Positions 17,565 through 27,362 of a DNA stretch of 64,000 nt are shown in pieces. Source of the DNA: an uncultured Marvinbryantia sp. Its GTDB lineage: Bacteria; Bacillota; Clostridia; Lachnospirales; Lachnospiraceae. Made by a program: the position numbers and the translations under genes. The notes beneath the pieces were generated by a model, which made no database searches, had not been told where the DNA came from, and was given only the letters and a program-made list of their open reading frames with translations. Within the stretch, counting starts at the first letter, position 1. Each line of letters opens with the position of its first letter. The stretch spans positions 1-64,000 of the forward strand of contig CALDMO010000012.1 of assembly GCA_937915375.1 (NCBI GenBank), in the 5' to 3' direction.

Positions 17565-17616
17565 GGTAAACATGTGGTAGAATAAAAGCTAAGAGAGGAA
17601 AGGGAGCGTTTCGTTC

Positions 17617-18288
17617 ATGAGCCTGATTTATATTGTGGAAGATGATAAAAATATCCGAGAGATTGAAAGTTATGCGTTGAAAAACAGCGGTTACTCAGTG
17701 GATGAATTTGAATCTGCAAAATCCTTCTGGAATAAGGTTTCTGAGCGCGTCCCGGATCTGATCTTGCTTGATATTATGCTTCCAGACAGTGATGGGATAG
17801 ATGTTTTAAAGAAACTGCGTCGTAATCCGGAAACGAAAAAGATACCGGTTGTTATGGTGACGGCTAAATCTACGGAGATTGACAAGGTCAAAGGACTGGA
17901 TAACGGCGCAGACGATTATATTACCAAACCATTTGGCATTATGGAGCTGATTTCCAGGGTAAAGGCGATTCTTCGCCGCATTAACAGTATGGAAGAAGAA
18001 AAATTCATCCATTTGCATGATATTTTTATGGATGGAGATAAGCGAATGGTGTATGTGGCTGACGAACCCTGTGAGCTTACATATAAAGAATTTGAACTGC
18101 TAAAGCTGTTTCTGCAGAATGCGGGAATCGTTATGACCAGAGAAAGTATTATGGAACATATCTGGGGCATTGACTTTGAGGGAGAATCCAGAACGTTGGA
18201 TATGCATATAAAAACTTTGCGTCAGAAGCTGGGAACTGCGGGAAGCTACATTAAGACTGTGCGGAATGTGGGGTACAGAATCGAATGA
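17617..18288 (+). CDS. phoP: Response regulator PhoP/PhoB (OmpR family)
   Basis: DNA-binding response regulator, 223 aa. The receiver domain has acidic residues D9/D10, phospho-acceptor D52 in LILLDIMLPDSDG, the switch VTAKST and K in DDYITKPFG. A winged-helix output domain follows (LTYKEFELLKLFLQNAGIVMTRE, ESRTLDMHIKTLRQKLG). It overlaps the kinase gene by 4 bp. Neighbouring a phosphate symporter with a PhoP box suggests it is the phosphate regulator; a different signal cannot be excluded. Confidence 0.88.
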   Translation: MSLIYIVEDDKNIREIESYALKNSGYSVDEFESAKSFWNKVSERVPDLILLDIMLPDSDGIDVLKKLRRNPETKKIPVVMVTAKSTEIDKVKGLDNGADDYITKPFGIMELISRVKAILRRINSMEEEKFIHLHDIFMDGDKRMVYVADEPCELTYKEFELLKLFLQNAGIVMTRESIMEHIWGIDFEGESRTLDMHIKTLRQKLGTAGSYIKTVRNVGYRIE

Positions 18289-19625
18289 AAAAGAAAATAA
18301 ATAAGCAGTATACATTAATAACCGTCGTAGCGATTGTGCTGACGGTTTTTCTTTCTGTTATTGTTTATTACGACATGTTTCAGGGAGAAGTAATTAACAG
18401 TTTGAAAACTTATACAAATGTGCTTCGAAATTCCGGCATGTTTGAGGATGAGCTGCTGCATAGAGATGAAAAAAATTCTTTGGCGGAGGATCTGCGCGTT
18501 ACGCTGGTAGAACCGGACGGAAGTGTCAGCTTTGACAGCAATGTCGGGATCGGGGATCTGGATAATCACGGAGAACGCCCGGAAATCCAGGAGGCCTTGA
18601 ATACCGGAGAAGGAGAACAGATCCGGCATTCTGATACGCTGCAGAAAAATGTATATTATTATGCGGTAAGAATGGAGGATGGCAGTGTGCTGCGCGTGGC
18701 AAAGGAGGCGGGCAGTATATGGAGTTTCCTGATGCCGCTGATGCCGGTATTATTTGTAATGATCATAGTCCTTGCTGGGGTATGTGTGATCCTGGCGCAT
18801 TTTATGACGCAGAGTATTGTCAAGCCGGTAGAGGAAATGGCGCAGCATATGGATGACAGCACATATAAGGCCACCTATAAGGAATTGCAGCCGTTTATTG
18901 ATACAATTCAGCAGCAGCATCAGGATATTGTGAAAAGCAGCCGAATACGTCAGGAATTTACCGCGAATGTTTCTCATGAGCTGAAAACGCCCCTGACGGC
19001 GATTTCAGGATATTCGGAGTTGATTGAGAGCGGTATTGCAACGAAGGAAGTGACCGCGCGCTTTGCCGGAGAGATCCGCAAAAGCTCACAGCGTCTTCTG
19101 ACATTAATTAATGATATTCTTCGTTTATCGGAGCTGGATACGCAGGAGCAGACAATGAGCAAGCAGCCTGTCGATCTGTATGAGCTGGCAGAGAAATGCG
19201 CGGATATGCTGCAGATCAATGCGGAGAAACACAATGTAACTTTGGAGTTTTGCGGTGAGCAGCCTTGCATGGTGGATGGCAATCGGGAAATGCTGGAGGA
19301 GATCATGTATAATCTATGCAGCAACGCAATCCGCTATAATGTGCCGGAAGGGCATGTGATGCTTTCGGTCAACTATGAGGGAAAACATGCGGTGCTGACG
19401 GTTGAGGACACCGGAATCGGTATTCCGCAGGAGGACCAGAAGCGTATTTTTGAACGTTTTTATCGAGTGGATAAGAGTCGCTCCAAGTCAACGGGAGGCA
19501 CAGGATTGGGGCTTGCGATTGTGAAACATGCGGTGGCGAAACACGGCGCGGAGATCGGGCTATGGAGCAGAGTCGGAGAAGGGACAAGGATTCGTGTGGT
19601 GTTCCCGGATCGAAAAGATGAGTGA
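18285..19625 (+). CDS. phoR: Sensor histidine kinase PhoR-like
   Basis: Membrane sensor kinase, 446 aa. Two transmembrane helices (about residues 9-31 and 150-173) enclose an extracellular sensor region. A short linker leads to the HisKA domain with phospho-accepting His231 in ANVSHELKTPLTAISGY. The ATPase domain has N-box CSNAIRYN, G1 DTGIGIP, F-box RFYRVDKSRS and G2 GTGLGLAI. It has no clear cytoplasmic PAS domain, which longer Bacillus PhoR has. Coupled to phoP by ATGA overlap. Confidence 0.88.
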   Translation: MKKKINKQYTLITVVAIVLTVFLSVIVYYDMFQGEVINSLKTYTNVLRNSGMFEDELLHRDEKNSLAEDLRVTLVEPDGSVSFDSNVGIGDLDNHGERPEIQEALNTGEGEQIRHSDTLQKNVYYYAVRMEDGSVLRVAKEAGSIWSFLMPLMPVLFVMIIVLAGVCVILAHFMTQSIVKPVEEMAQHMDDSTYKATYKELQPFIDTIQQQHQDIVKSSRIRQEFTANVSHELKTPLTAISGYSELIESGIATKEVTARFAGEIRKSSQRLLTLINDILRLSELDTQEQTMSKQPVDLYELAEKCADMLQINAEKHNVTLEFCGEQPCMVDGNREMLEEIMYNLCSNAIRYNVPEGHVMLSVNYEGKHAVLTVEDTGIGIPQEDQKRIFERFYRVDKSRSKSTGGTGLGLAIVKHAVAKHGAEIGLWSRVGEGTRIRVVFPDRKDE

Positions 19626-19670
19626 CCGGGTGGACTGGTCAGAAAGACGAAAATTGGATATTGATACCAG

Positions 19671-19716
19671 ATCGGTTTCTGCTGTATGATAGAAGATGGC
19701 AGAAACCGATTTTTAT
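19671..19716 (+). terminator. Terminator after phoR
   Basis: ATCGGTTTCTGC (19671-19682) pairs perfectly with GCAGAAACCGAT (19699-19710), followed by a T-rich stretch. Confidence 0.88.
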
Positions 19717-19740
19717 TATATTTACATGGATGCGTGTAAG

Positions 19741-19769
19741 TTGAAATATATGAGTATTTATGATGTAAT
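19741..19769 (+). promoter_or_regulatory. Probable promoter of pyridoxal kinase gene
   Basis: TTGAAA (19741-19746), 17-bp spacer, TGTAAT (19764-19769), 57 bp before the gene. Confidence 0.55.
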
Positions 19770-19825
19770 GCTACACTATCTTAAGATCGTTTCTAGTAAA
19801 GAAGAAATTTGACAGGAGAGAGAAA

Positions 19826-20659
19826 ATGATGATCTCACATAATAAACAGAAAAAAATTGCCGTGATTAATGATATTTCCGGTTTCGGGAGGTGTTCGCTG
19901 ACCGTTTCGATACCGGTGATCTCAAAGCTGAAGGTGCAGTGCTGCCCGGTGCCAACGGCGATTTTATCCAATCATACTGGTTTTCCAAACTGGTTTTTTG
20001 ATGATTATACGGAGAAGATGCCGGAGTATATTGACAACTGGGAGAAGATCGGACTGAAGTTTTCGGCTGTGTATTCGGGTTTTCTCGGCTCGGAGAGACA
20101 GATTGAGATGGTATTGGATTTTATCCGGCGTTTCCGCATGGAGGAGACGTTGGTGGTGGTAGATCCGGTGATGGGCGATTATGGAAAGACATATTCCACA
20201 TACACGCCGCAGATGTGCAGTGAGATGAAAAAATTGGTGGAGTGCGCCGATATTCTGACACCGAACATCACAGAAGCCTGTATTCTGACGGATACACCAT
20301 ATAAAGAAAGGTGGCATAAGGAAGAGGTGCGGGTGATTGCCCGGAAACTTTTGGAACAGGGACCGGATAAGGTTGTGATCACTGGGATTGTTCAGCGCAG
20401 TTATATTGCAAATTATGTCTGCACAAAAGACGGAGAGGATCATTTCCTGCGGACACTCCGCGTTGGTACACAGCGATCCGGTACCGGCGATATTTTTGCT
20501 TCTATCATTGCAGCGGATGCTGTAAACGGAGTGAACTTTACACAGTCAGTGAAAAAGGCTTCTAATTTTGTGAAGAAATGCATTCTGCGGTCGATTGAAT
20601 TGGATGTGCCTCTTACGGACGGAGTAGCGTTTGAGGATGTTTTGGATGAACTCAGGTAA
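19826..20659 (+). CDS. Pyridoxal/pyridoxamine kinase
   Basis: Ribokinase-fold vitamin B6 kinase that phosphorylates pyridoxal or pyridoxamine for PLP salvage, 277 aa. VINDISGFGRCSLTVSIPVIS and LSNHTGFP form the substrate side. DPVMGDYGKTYSTYTP matches the PdxK/PdxY family, and RSGTGDIFASI supplies the catalytic Asp222 and anion hole. Single gene with its own promoter after the phoPR terminator. Confidence 0.92.
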   Translation: MMISHNKQKKIAVINDISGFGRCSLTVSIPVISKLKVQCCPVPTAILSNHTGFPNWFFDDYTEKMPEYIDNWEKIGLKFSAVYSGFLGSERQIEMVLDFIRRFRMEETLVVVDPVMGDYGKTYSTYTPQMCSEMKKLVECADILTPNITEACILTDTPYKERWHKEEVRVIARKLLEQGPDKVVITGIVQRSYIANYVCTKDGEDHFLRTLRVGTQRSGTGDIFASIIAADAVNGVNFTQSVKKASNFVKKCILRSIELDVPLTDGVAFEDVLDELR

Positions 20660-20706
20660 ATGGATTTTCGCTGCATTTAAAATTTTAGAGGAGGGAAAAA
20701 TAGATT

Positions 20707-21309
20707 ATGACAATTTTATATAAATTACATCAGAATTTGTACGTGAATCTGACAAACAGGTGTCCGTGCGCCTGTACGTTTTGTTTGCGGCAGACGAAAG
20801 ACGCGGTAGGGGAGGCAACCAGTCTTTGGCTGGAACAAGAACCGACTTTGGCAGAAATCATCGCGGATTTCTCGGATTTTGATATGAGTCAGTATCAGGA
20901 AGTAGTGTTTTGTGGGTTTGGTGAGCCAACGGAGCGGTTGGACGTCCTTTTGGAGGCAGCAAAATATGTAAAGGAGAATTTTCATTTGCCGACGCGTATC
21001 AATACGAATGGTCTTTCAGATCTGATTCATGGAGAAAAGACTGCGCATCTGCTAAAAGGGCTGATTGATACGGTTTCTATCAGTCTGAATACGCCCAGTC
21101 CAGAGCGGTATCATGAGCTGGTGCGCTGTAAATTTGGTGATATTTCTTATCAGGCGATGTTGGATTTCGCAAAGGACTGCACGAAATATGTGCCGAATGT
21201 GGTAATGACGACAGTTTCCACAACACTTACAGAGGAAGAAGAGGAGCAGTGCGCTAAAATTTGCAAAGAACTGGGAGTGACGTACCGGATTCGTCCGTGG
21301 GAAGGATAA
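20707..21309 (+). CDS. Small radical SAM protein (TatD-associated type)
   Basis: Radical SAM enzyme of 200 aa. The cluster motif CX3CX2C is formed by Cys19, Cys23 and Cys26 in NRCPCACTFC, and VFCGFGEPTERLD is the SAM-binding GGEP-like strand. The length and the ending YRIRPWEG resemble the family usually found next to or fused with TatD nucleases. No tatD lies nearby here; the following genes are the nuclease pair sbcD-sbcC, only 4 bp away. The reaction is not known. Confidence 0.85.
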   Translation: MTILYKLHQNLYVNLTNRCPCACTFCLRQTKDAVGEATSLWLEQEPTLAEIIADFSDFDMSQYQEVVFCGFGEPTERLDVLLEAAKYVKENFHLPTRINTNGLSDLIHGEKTAHLLKGLIDTVSISLNTPSPERYHELVRCKFGDISYQAMLDFAKDCTKYVPNVVMTTVSTTLTEEEEEQCAKICKELGVTYRIRPWEG

Positions 21310-21313
21310 GTTT

Positions 21314-22447
21314 ATGAAGTTGATGCATATTTCAGATCTTCATTTAGGTAAGAGAGTAAATGAAATATCTATGTTAGAAGATCAGCGTTATATTTTAGAG
21401 GAAATCTTGCGGATCGCGCAGGAACAGACTGTGGATGGGATTTTGGCATCTGGTGATATCTATGATAAGACGGTTCCATCTGCTGAGGCGGTGCTGCTTT
21501 TGGACTGGTTTTTGACGGAAGTGTCGAAAAAAAAGATTCCCATTTTTCTGATCAGCGGCAATCATGACAGTGCCGAGCGTCTGGCGTTCGGGGCACATCT
21601 GCTGGACAAGGGAGGAATTTATATTTCGCCTGTTTATGAGGGAAAAACAGAGCCGATTACATTGAAGGATTCTTATGGGGAGGTTCGTGTTTACGGTGTG
21701 CCGTTTTTAAAACCGGCTGCAGTGCGCCGTTTTTTTCCTGAACGGAAAATAGAAACCTATCAGGATGCATTCGAGGTTGTGATGGAGAGTCTGAATTTGA
21801 ATTTGGCAGAACGCAATGTACTGATTGCGCACCAGTTTTTTGCCGGAGCGGAGCGCTGCGAATCAGAGGAGCTTTCTGTGGGCGGTCTGGATGTGATCCG
21901 TGCGGATGCGCTGGGTAAATTTGATTATGTGGCGCTGGGGCATTTGCATCGTCCGCAGAAGCTTGGCAGGGAGACGGTACGTTACTGCGGTACGCCGCTT
22001 AAATATTCCTTTTCGGAGGCGAATGATCAGAAATCTGTTTCTATTGTAGAATTAAAAGAAAAAGGGAATATATGTGTAGAAACGATTCCACTGAAACCGC
22101 GGCATGACCTACGGGAAATCCGTGGCAGTTATGAGGAAATTACGCTGTTGGAAAACTACAAAAATACAAAGACAGACGATTATATGCATATTACGCTGAC
22201 GGACGAAGAGGATATTCCAAATGCGGTCGGAAAACTGCGCGTGATTTATCCCAATTTGATGAAGCTGGATTATGATAACCGACGTACGAGAGAGTACCGC
22301 AGTGTAGAGCATACAGAAATGGAAGAAAAAAAGTCGCCTTTGGAATATTTTATGGAATTTTATCAGCTTCAGAACAATCAGGAGATGAGCGGACAGCAGC
22401 GGGATTATCTGCTGGAAAAAATAGAATGTGTGTGGGGTGACGAATGA
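21314..22447 (+). CDS. sbcD: Exonuclease subunit SbcD
   Basis: Mre11-type metallophosphoesterase nuclease of the SbcCD complex that cuts hairpins and processes DNA ends, 377 aa. The ordered metal motifs are HISDLHLG, ASGDIYDK, SGNHDSAERL, IAHQFF and VALGHLHRPQ. A capping domain follows (DDYMHITLTDEEDIPNAV). The stop overlaps the sbcC start (ATGA). Probably co-transcribed with the radical SAM gene. Confidence 0.95.
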   Translation: MKLMHISDLHLGKRVNEISMLEDQRYILEEILRIAQEQTVDGILASGDIYDKTVPSAEAVLLLDWFLTEVSKKKIPIFLISGNHDSAERLAFGAHLLDKGGIYISPVYEGKTEPITLKDSYGEVRVYGVPFLKPAAVRRFFPERKIETYQDAFEVVMESLNLNLAERNVLIAHQFFAGAERCESEELSVGGLDVIRADALGKFDYVALGHLHRPQKLGRETVRYCGTPLKYSFSEANDQKSVSIVELKEKGNICVETIPLKPRHDLREIRGSYEEITLLENYKNTKTDDYMHITLTDEEDIPNAVGKLRVIYPNLMKLDYDNRRTREYRSVEHTEMEEKKSPLEYFMEFYQLQNNQEMSGQQRDYLLEKIECVWGDE

Positions 22448-24702
22448 GACCGTTAAAATTGACGATGTCTGCTTTTGGGCCGTATGCGCAGCAGACAGAA
22501 ATAGATTTTGAGAAACTGGGCGAGCGAGGGCTGTATTTGATTACCGGGGATACCGGTGCAGGAAAGACCACGATTTTTGACGCGCTTATTTTTGCGTTAT
22601 ATGGTGAAGCGAGCGGTAATCTGCGGGAGAACAGTATGTTTCGCAGCAAGTATGCGGAGGCACAGACACCGACCTGGGTGGAATTGACTTTTTTATATCG
22701 CGGGAAAGTGTATGTGGTCAGAAGAAATCCAGAATATCAGCGACCGAAAGACCGTGGCGAGGGAATGACCATGCAAAAGGCGGATGCGGTTCTGACGTAT
22801 CCGGACGGTCATGTAGTGACTAAGGTAAAGGAAGTGACGGCGGCAGTAACAGAGCTGATTGGATTAAACCGCAGTCAGTTTATGCATATTGCTATGATCG
22901 CGCAGGGAAATTTTCAGCAGCTTCTGGTTGCCAAAACAGAGGAACGCGGTAAAATTTTCCGGGAGATTTTTCATACAAAACCGTATCTTGCGCTGCAGGA
23001 GCAGTTAAAAATGGATGCGGCAAAGGAAAAGAGCGCCTATGAAACAGGGTGTATCAGTATTTTTCAGTATATGGACAGTATTTATTGTGAGCCGGAGCAC
23101 CCCTGCCATTTGTTGACGGATCAGGCAAAACGAAGCAAAAGTGTGGAAACGCTGCCGGAATTTATCAGTGAGCTGACAGAACTGGTGGAAACGGAGCGCG
23201 GTTATCTGAAAAAATTATCTGAAAATCTGAGGCAAATAGAAGAGAAACTGGTGGAGACGACGCGTCAGCTTGGCCGGATCGAGACCGCAAAAAGAGCAAG
23301 GGGACAGCTTGCGCGGGCGCAGGAAATTATTTCAGCAGAGGAAGTGCGTCTGCCGCAGCTGGCGGAGGCATTTGAAAAAGAACAGAAAAATGGTCCGCAG
23401 ATCGAAGCGCTGGCGCTGCAGATTCGTCAGGACGAGCAGCAGGCACAGGAAGCGTATCGTGCGAACAGGGCATTGGAAGCTGCAAAAAAGCAGATGGAGC
23501 AGGCGCAGAGGGAATATTTGAAAAACACGGAAGAGGTTCGTGTAAAACGCGAATATTATCAGAGACTGGAAAGATTGTTTTTTGACGCACAGGCGGGGAT
23601 TTTGGCAGCAGCTTTAAAAGAAGGAGAAAAATGTCCGGTCTGCGGTTCTGTGCATCATCCGCAGCCGGCTGTCCTTTTGCAGGAAGCGCCGACTCAGAAG
23701 CAGCTGCAAGCGGAAAAAGAAGCGCTGCATTATCTGGAAGGAAAAACCGTAGAGCTAAGTAGCCGTGCCGGAGCTGCGCGCGGACAGGCAGAAAGAGCAA
23801 AAGAAGAGGCGCAGAAACAGCAAAAACAGGTGGTTCCGGCAGAGCAGATTGAAAAGAAGAGACAACATAAAAAACAGATGGAAGAACGACTGGAGACAGC
23901 GCGCAGGGAGTATGAAAAATGTAATCGTTTATTGGAACAGAACCGCTTGCTGGTAAAGACTCTGCGGGAGCAGCAGGCAGAGGTGCAGCTGGAAAAAGAG
24001 ACGGAATTACAGGAAAAATGTGTAAAGCTGAAACAGGAAAAAGCAGTGCTTCAAAGAGAAAATGAGACATACAGTGTGCAGATGCGTACGAATGAACGAG
24101 CGCTAAAAGAAATTGATAAAAGAGCGAAGGCGGTAAAACAGACGGAGCAGACTTATATCTGGCTGAAAGCTCTGTCTGAAACCGCAAACGGCATGGTGAA
24201 AGGAAAAGACCGCGTTACGTTGGAAACATATATTCAAATGATGTATTTCGAGCGTATCATTGCCAGAGCAAATGTACGCCTGATGGTGATGTCCGGCGGG
24301 CAGTATGAGTTTCAGCGCAGGAAAGAGGCTGATAAGCGAAACAGCCAGAGCGGTCTGGAGTTAGATGTGATCGATCATTACAACGGAACGGTGCGCAGCG
24401 TGAAAACACTGTCCGGCGGAGAGACTTTTCAGGCATCTCTGTCTCTGGCACTGGGATTTTCGGATGAAATCCAGTCACAGGCTGGGGGAATCCAATTAGA
24501 TACGATGTTTGTGGACGAAGGATTTGGTTCTCTTGATGAGGAAGCGCTGAGTCAGGCGATCAAAGCACTGACGGAATTGACAGAAGGCAATCGTTTGGTT
24601 GGAATTATTTCTCATGTGACGGAATTAAAAGAGCGCATTGAGCATCAGATTGTAGTTACGAAGGAAAGAAGCGGTGGAAGCGGGATAAAGATTGTGGTAT
24701 GA
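22444..24702 (+). CDS. sbcC: Exonuclease subunit SbcC (short coiled coil)
   Basis: Rad50-like ATPase partner of SbcD, 752 aa. It begins MRPLKLTMSAFGPYAQQTEIDF, with Walker A GDTGAGKTT near residue 36. Two coiled-coil arms flank a zinc hook CPVC at residues 397-400, and the C-terminal lobe has LSGGETFQASLSLALG from residue 656 and FVDEGFGSLDEE. The arms are clearly shorter than in the approximately 1000-residue E. coli and Bacillus proteins, but all functional parts are present, so it is likely active. Confidence 0.94.
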   Translation: MRPLKLTMSAFGPYAQQTEIDFEKLGERGLYLITGDTGAGKTTIFDALIFALYGEASGNLRENSMFRSKYAEAQTPTWVELTFLYRGKVYVVRRNPEYQRPKDRGEGMTMQKADAVLTYPDGHVVTKVKEVTAAVTELIGLNRSQFMHIAMIAQGNFQQLLVAKTEERGKIFREIFHTKPYLALQEQLKMDAAKEKSAYETGCISIFQYMDSIYCEPEHPCHLLTDQAKRSKSVETLPEFISELTELVETERGYLKKLSENLRQIEEKLVETTRQLGRIETAKRARGQLARAQEIISAEEVRLPQLAEAFEKEQKNGPQIEALALQIRQDEQQAQEAYRANRALEAAKKQMEQAQREYLKNTEEVRVKREYYQRLERLFFDAQAGILAAALKEGEKCPVCGSVHHPQPAVLLQEAPTQKQLQAEKEALHYLEGKTVELSSRAGAARGQAERAKEEAQKQQKQVVPAEQIEKKRQHKKQMEERLETARREYEKCNRLLEQNRLLVKTLREQQAEVQLEKETELQEKCVKLKQEKAVLQRENETYSVQMRTNERALKEIDKRAKAVKQTEQTYIWLKALSETANGMVKGKDRVTLETYIQMMYFERIIARANVRLMVMSGGQYEFQRRKEADKRNSQSGLELDVIDHYNGTVRSVKTLSGGETFQASLSLALGFSDEIQSQAGGIQLDTMFVDEGFGSLDEEALSQAIKALTELTEGNRLVGIISHVTELKERIEHQIVVTKERSGGSGIKIVV

Positions 24703-24782
24703 TACAAGTGTGAAAAGATGAGGTACGGAGAAATCCATGTATCATTAATAACTATATTTAAGATATTTTCGGAGAATCTGAT

Positions 24783-25367
24783 ATGGCAAAATTATATTTT
24801 CGTCACGGAGCGATGGGCAGTTCCAAGACAGCGAATGCGTTGATGGTAGCATACAACTATTATGAGAGGGGAAAAGAAGCGCTTCTGGTAAAACCAAAAC
24901 TGGATACCAGAGATGAGGGTGTGGTTCGCAGCCGTATGGGGCTGGAGCAGAAATGTATTTATGTAGAAGATCTCGTGCAGATGAGGGATGAAGAAATCCT
25001 CAAATATGATTGTGTAATCGTTGATGAGGCACAGTTTTGTATAAAAAGCGATATTGAATTTTTTGTTCATATTGTGGACGATCTGGAAGTGCCGGTCATC
25101 TGTTATGGATTGCGCACGGATTTTCGGCGGGAATTATTTGAAGGAAGTATGTGGCTGCTGGCTTGGGCGGATGTGATCGAGGAATTAAAGACCGTCTGCT
25201 GGTGTGGACAGGGCGCGACCTGCAATACCCGCTTTACGCCGGACGGAGAGGTGATCCGTACCGGCGAACAGGTAGTAATGGGTGGAAACGACAGTTACAC
25301 GGCGCTTTGCAGAAAGCATTATCGAGAGGGTAATCTTGGACCGCTTCATAATAAGAAAAAGGAATAA
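24783..25367 (+). CDS. tdk: Thymidine kinase
   Basis: Type II thymidine kinase for dTMP salvage, 194 aa. P-loop GAMGSSKT is at residues 9-16, DEAQF is the Walker B-like catalytic segment, and a zinc-binding lasso region holds CWCGQGATCNTRF and a later Cys. The stop lies 4 bp from the convergent dGTPase stop. The nearby udp-deoB-deoC and dGTPase genes also deal with nucleosides, but operon linkage is not indicated. Confidence 0.95.
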   Translation: MAKLYFRHGAMGSSKTANALMVAYNYYERGKEALLVKPKLDTRDEGVVRSRMGLEQKCIYVEDLVQMRDEEILKYDCVIVDEAQFCIKSDIEFFVHIVDDLEVPVICYGLRTDFRRELFEGSMWLLAWADVIEELKTVCWCGQGATCNTRFTPDGEVIRTGEQVVMGGNDSYTALCRKHYREGNLGPLHNKKKE

Positions 25368-25370
25368 TGT

Positions 25371-26795
25371 TTAATCGATACCAGTCAGTTCCTGATACAG
25401 CCGTTTGGCATAGCTGTCTGTCATTCCGCAGATTTCGTCAGTGACGAGCAGCAGGCGCAGGTACAGTTTTTCCTGTGCGGATTTTCCGGCGGCCTGTTTG
25501 CGGTAAATATATTTGTAATTGTTTGAAATAAGAGTCATCAGCTTGTCCTGTACATCGGTTAGCGGGTGTTCGGTGTCGTAATTGATGACAGCCGGAACAA
25601 ATTGGTCGAGCAGAGAACCGAGGATAGCTGATGCGGCGATTTCCAATTTAAAAATCGGACGCGACACAAACGCATAGCGGTAAGCAATATCACTGAGGCG
25701 GTCATGCAGAGCGGCGCCATGTGTGGAACGGAACAAATCGCAGGTGTAGGTTCCGTCCATAATGGAACGGTAATTTTTGGTGAAACCATAGGTGGCGCAG
25801 GAAATCAGAAATCCCTGTACGCCGACAATCCAATTTGATACTGCATAATTTTCAGGGTCGGAAACATTTCGTTTCCGGCCGCTTTCATATTTACGTTCCA
25901 ATCGTTCAACCATTTCCAGATAAACGGTCTGTTCCTCCGGCATCATACGGTTTAGCACTGCTTCAGAGCGCAGCTCTTCCAGTAAAATGCGATAGGTGAC
26001 GTAGCCTTTTTTATAAGCGTCTTCGATATCGGCAGCCAGATAGGCAATATCGTCGGCGGCTTCCAGTATGTAGCAGAGCGGATGTCGGCTGCCGTTTGTA
26101 CCGGTATGCTGCTGAATTTTGTCAAAAAGATCTTTTTCGGCATAAAAATAGCCGAGCTTTTTATCCTTGATATTTCCGCTGTGTTTGTTGATTTCCAGAG
26201 AGGAAACCGGATATTTAATGATGGTGTTCAGCAGTGCGTATGTCAGGTTCATACCATTGTCGTCTACGAGAAAATGCAGCTTAGAAACGAGGCGAAGCGC
26301 CTGCGCGTTGCCTTCAAAATAATAAAAATCGTTTACCATCTGCGCGGAGAGGATTTCCGTTAAAGGTGTTCCTTCAAACGTCAGTTTCGGCAGATGTTCA
26401 CGAAACCAGTCGCGGATCGTAGTCTCGCCAAAGTGGCCAAAAGGTGGATTGCCGATGTCGTGGATCAAACCGGCACATTGAACGATGCTGGAAATATCCG
26501 CCTGCATCTGCAGATCAAAGTACTCGTCGCGGCCGTTGCGGATGATGTATTGACCGATGTTCTGACCAAGTGACCGTGCAATTGAGGAGACCTCCATTGA
26601 GTGGGTCAGACGTGTGCGGATAAAATCGCTTTTATCAAGTGGAAAAACCTGTGTTTTATCCTGCAGACGGCGGAAAGACGCGCTTCCGATAATGCGGTGA
26701 TAGTCTTTTTCAAATTCACTGCGCAGATCAGCGGAATTAGGTGCACTGGTATAGCTTCGCACACGGTCGGAAGAGAGAAGGTTATTCCAATTCAT
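25371..26795 (-). CDS. dGTPase-like HD-domain triphosphohydrolase
   Basis: HD-superfamily hydrolase that would split dNTPs (dGTP in the best known members) to nucleoside and triphosphate, 474 aa. Metal ligands are H65 in RLTHSMEVSSIARSLG and H112-D113 in LIHDIGNPPFGHFGE. YRIIGSASFRRLQDKTQVFP upstream and ILEAADDIAYLAADIEDAYKKG downstream are family blocks. The start overlaps the ybaK-like gene by 14 bp, so they are translationally linked. Whether dGTP is preferred cannot be told. Confidence 0.93.
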   Translation of the reverse strand: MNWNNLLSSDRVRSYTSAPNSADLRSEFEKDYHRIIGSASFRRLQDKTQVFPLDKSDFIRTRLTHSMEVSSIARSLGQNIGQYIIRNGRDEYFDLQMQADISSIVQCAGLIHDIGNPPFGHFGETTIRDWFREHLPKLTFEGTPLTEILSAQMVNDFYYFEGNAQALRLVSKLHFLVDDNGMNLTYALLNTIIKYPVSSLEINKHSGNIKDKKLGYFYAEKDLFDKIQQHTGTNGSRHPLCYILEAADDIAYLAADIEDAYKKGYVTYRILLEELRSEAVLNRMMPEEQTVYLEMVERLERKYESGRKRNVSDPENYAVSNWIVGVQGFLISCATYGFTKNYRSIMDGTYTCDLFRSTHGAALHDRLSDIAYRYAFVSRPIFKLEIAASAILGSLLDQFVPAVINYDTEHPLTDVQDKLMTLISNNYKYIYRKQAAGKSAQEKLYLRLLLVTDEICGMTDSYAKRLYQELTGID

Positions 26796-27285
26796 TCGTT
26801 TTGTCTCCTTTTACGATAAAGTCAGCGCAGACAGCGTTGGCCGCACGAATAAAATCGTCCGGATTCAGTTTTAAAGTGATGCCAATCTTGCCGCCGCTGA
26901 TATAGATCTGCGGAAAATGTTTGGCGCATTCCTGCAAAAAGACTGGAAATTGCTTTTTCATACCGATGGCGGTACAGCCGCCGCGTACATAGCCGGTGAC
27001 TGGAGTGAGATCCTTCATGTGAAGCATTTCCATGGATTTTTCTCCGGCAGTTTTTGCTGCGCGTTTCAGATCGACTTCTTCGGCGATCGGCAGGACGAAA
27101 ACGTAATAATTTTTGCTTTTTCCCTGCGCGACAAGTGTCTTAAAAGAAGCCTCGACGGGAGCGCCGGTAAGAGCGGCGGTATGCAGACCATCGATAAATT
27201 CGTCACATTCATAAGTAATCAGTTCATAGGGAATTTTTTTCTTTTCTAAAATGCGCATGGCATTTGTTTTGACTTCTTTTGCCAT
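26782..27285 (-). CDS. Cys-tRNA(Pro) deacylase (YbaK/EbsC family)
   Basis: Trans-editing factor that hydrolyses mischarged Cys-tRNA(Pro), 167 aa. TNAMRILEKKKIPYELITY opens the YbaK fold, KTLVAQGKSKNYYVFVLP holds the conserved Lys, and GYVRGGCTAIGMKKQFP is the family loop. The ATG at 27285 follows AAGGA at proper distance; an upstream TTG is unlikely. The downstream dGTPase start overlaps its end. Confidence 0.93.
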   Translation of the reverse strand: MAKEVKTNAMRILEKKKIPYELITYECDEFIDGLHTAALTGAPVEASFKTLVAQGKSKNYYVFVLPIAEEVDLKRAAKTAGEKSMEMLHMKDLTPVTGYVRGGCTAIGMKKQFPVFLQECAKHFPQIYISGGKIGITLKLNPDDFIRAANAVCADFIVKGDKTNELE

Positions 27286-27362
27286 TTTCAAATCCTTTCT
27301 AATGCAGTTCTTTCCTGTTTGGCATTTTCAAATATATCTAGTATATCATAAATTTTATGTTT

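Noticed and set aside
23327..24187. 286-codon minus-strand frame inside sbcC
   Set aside because: Antisense shadow of the coiled-coil region; sbcC motifs on the plus strand are intact.
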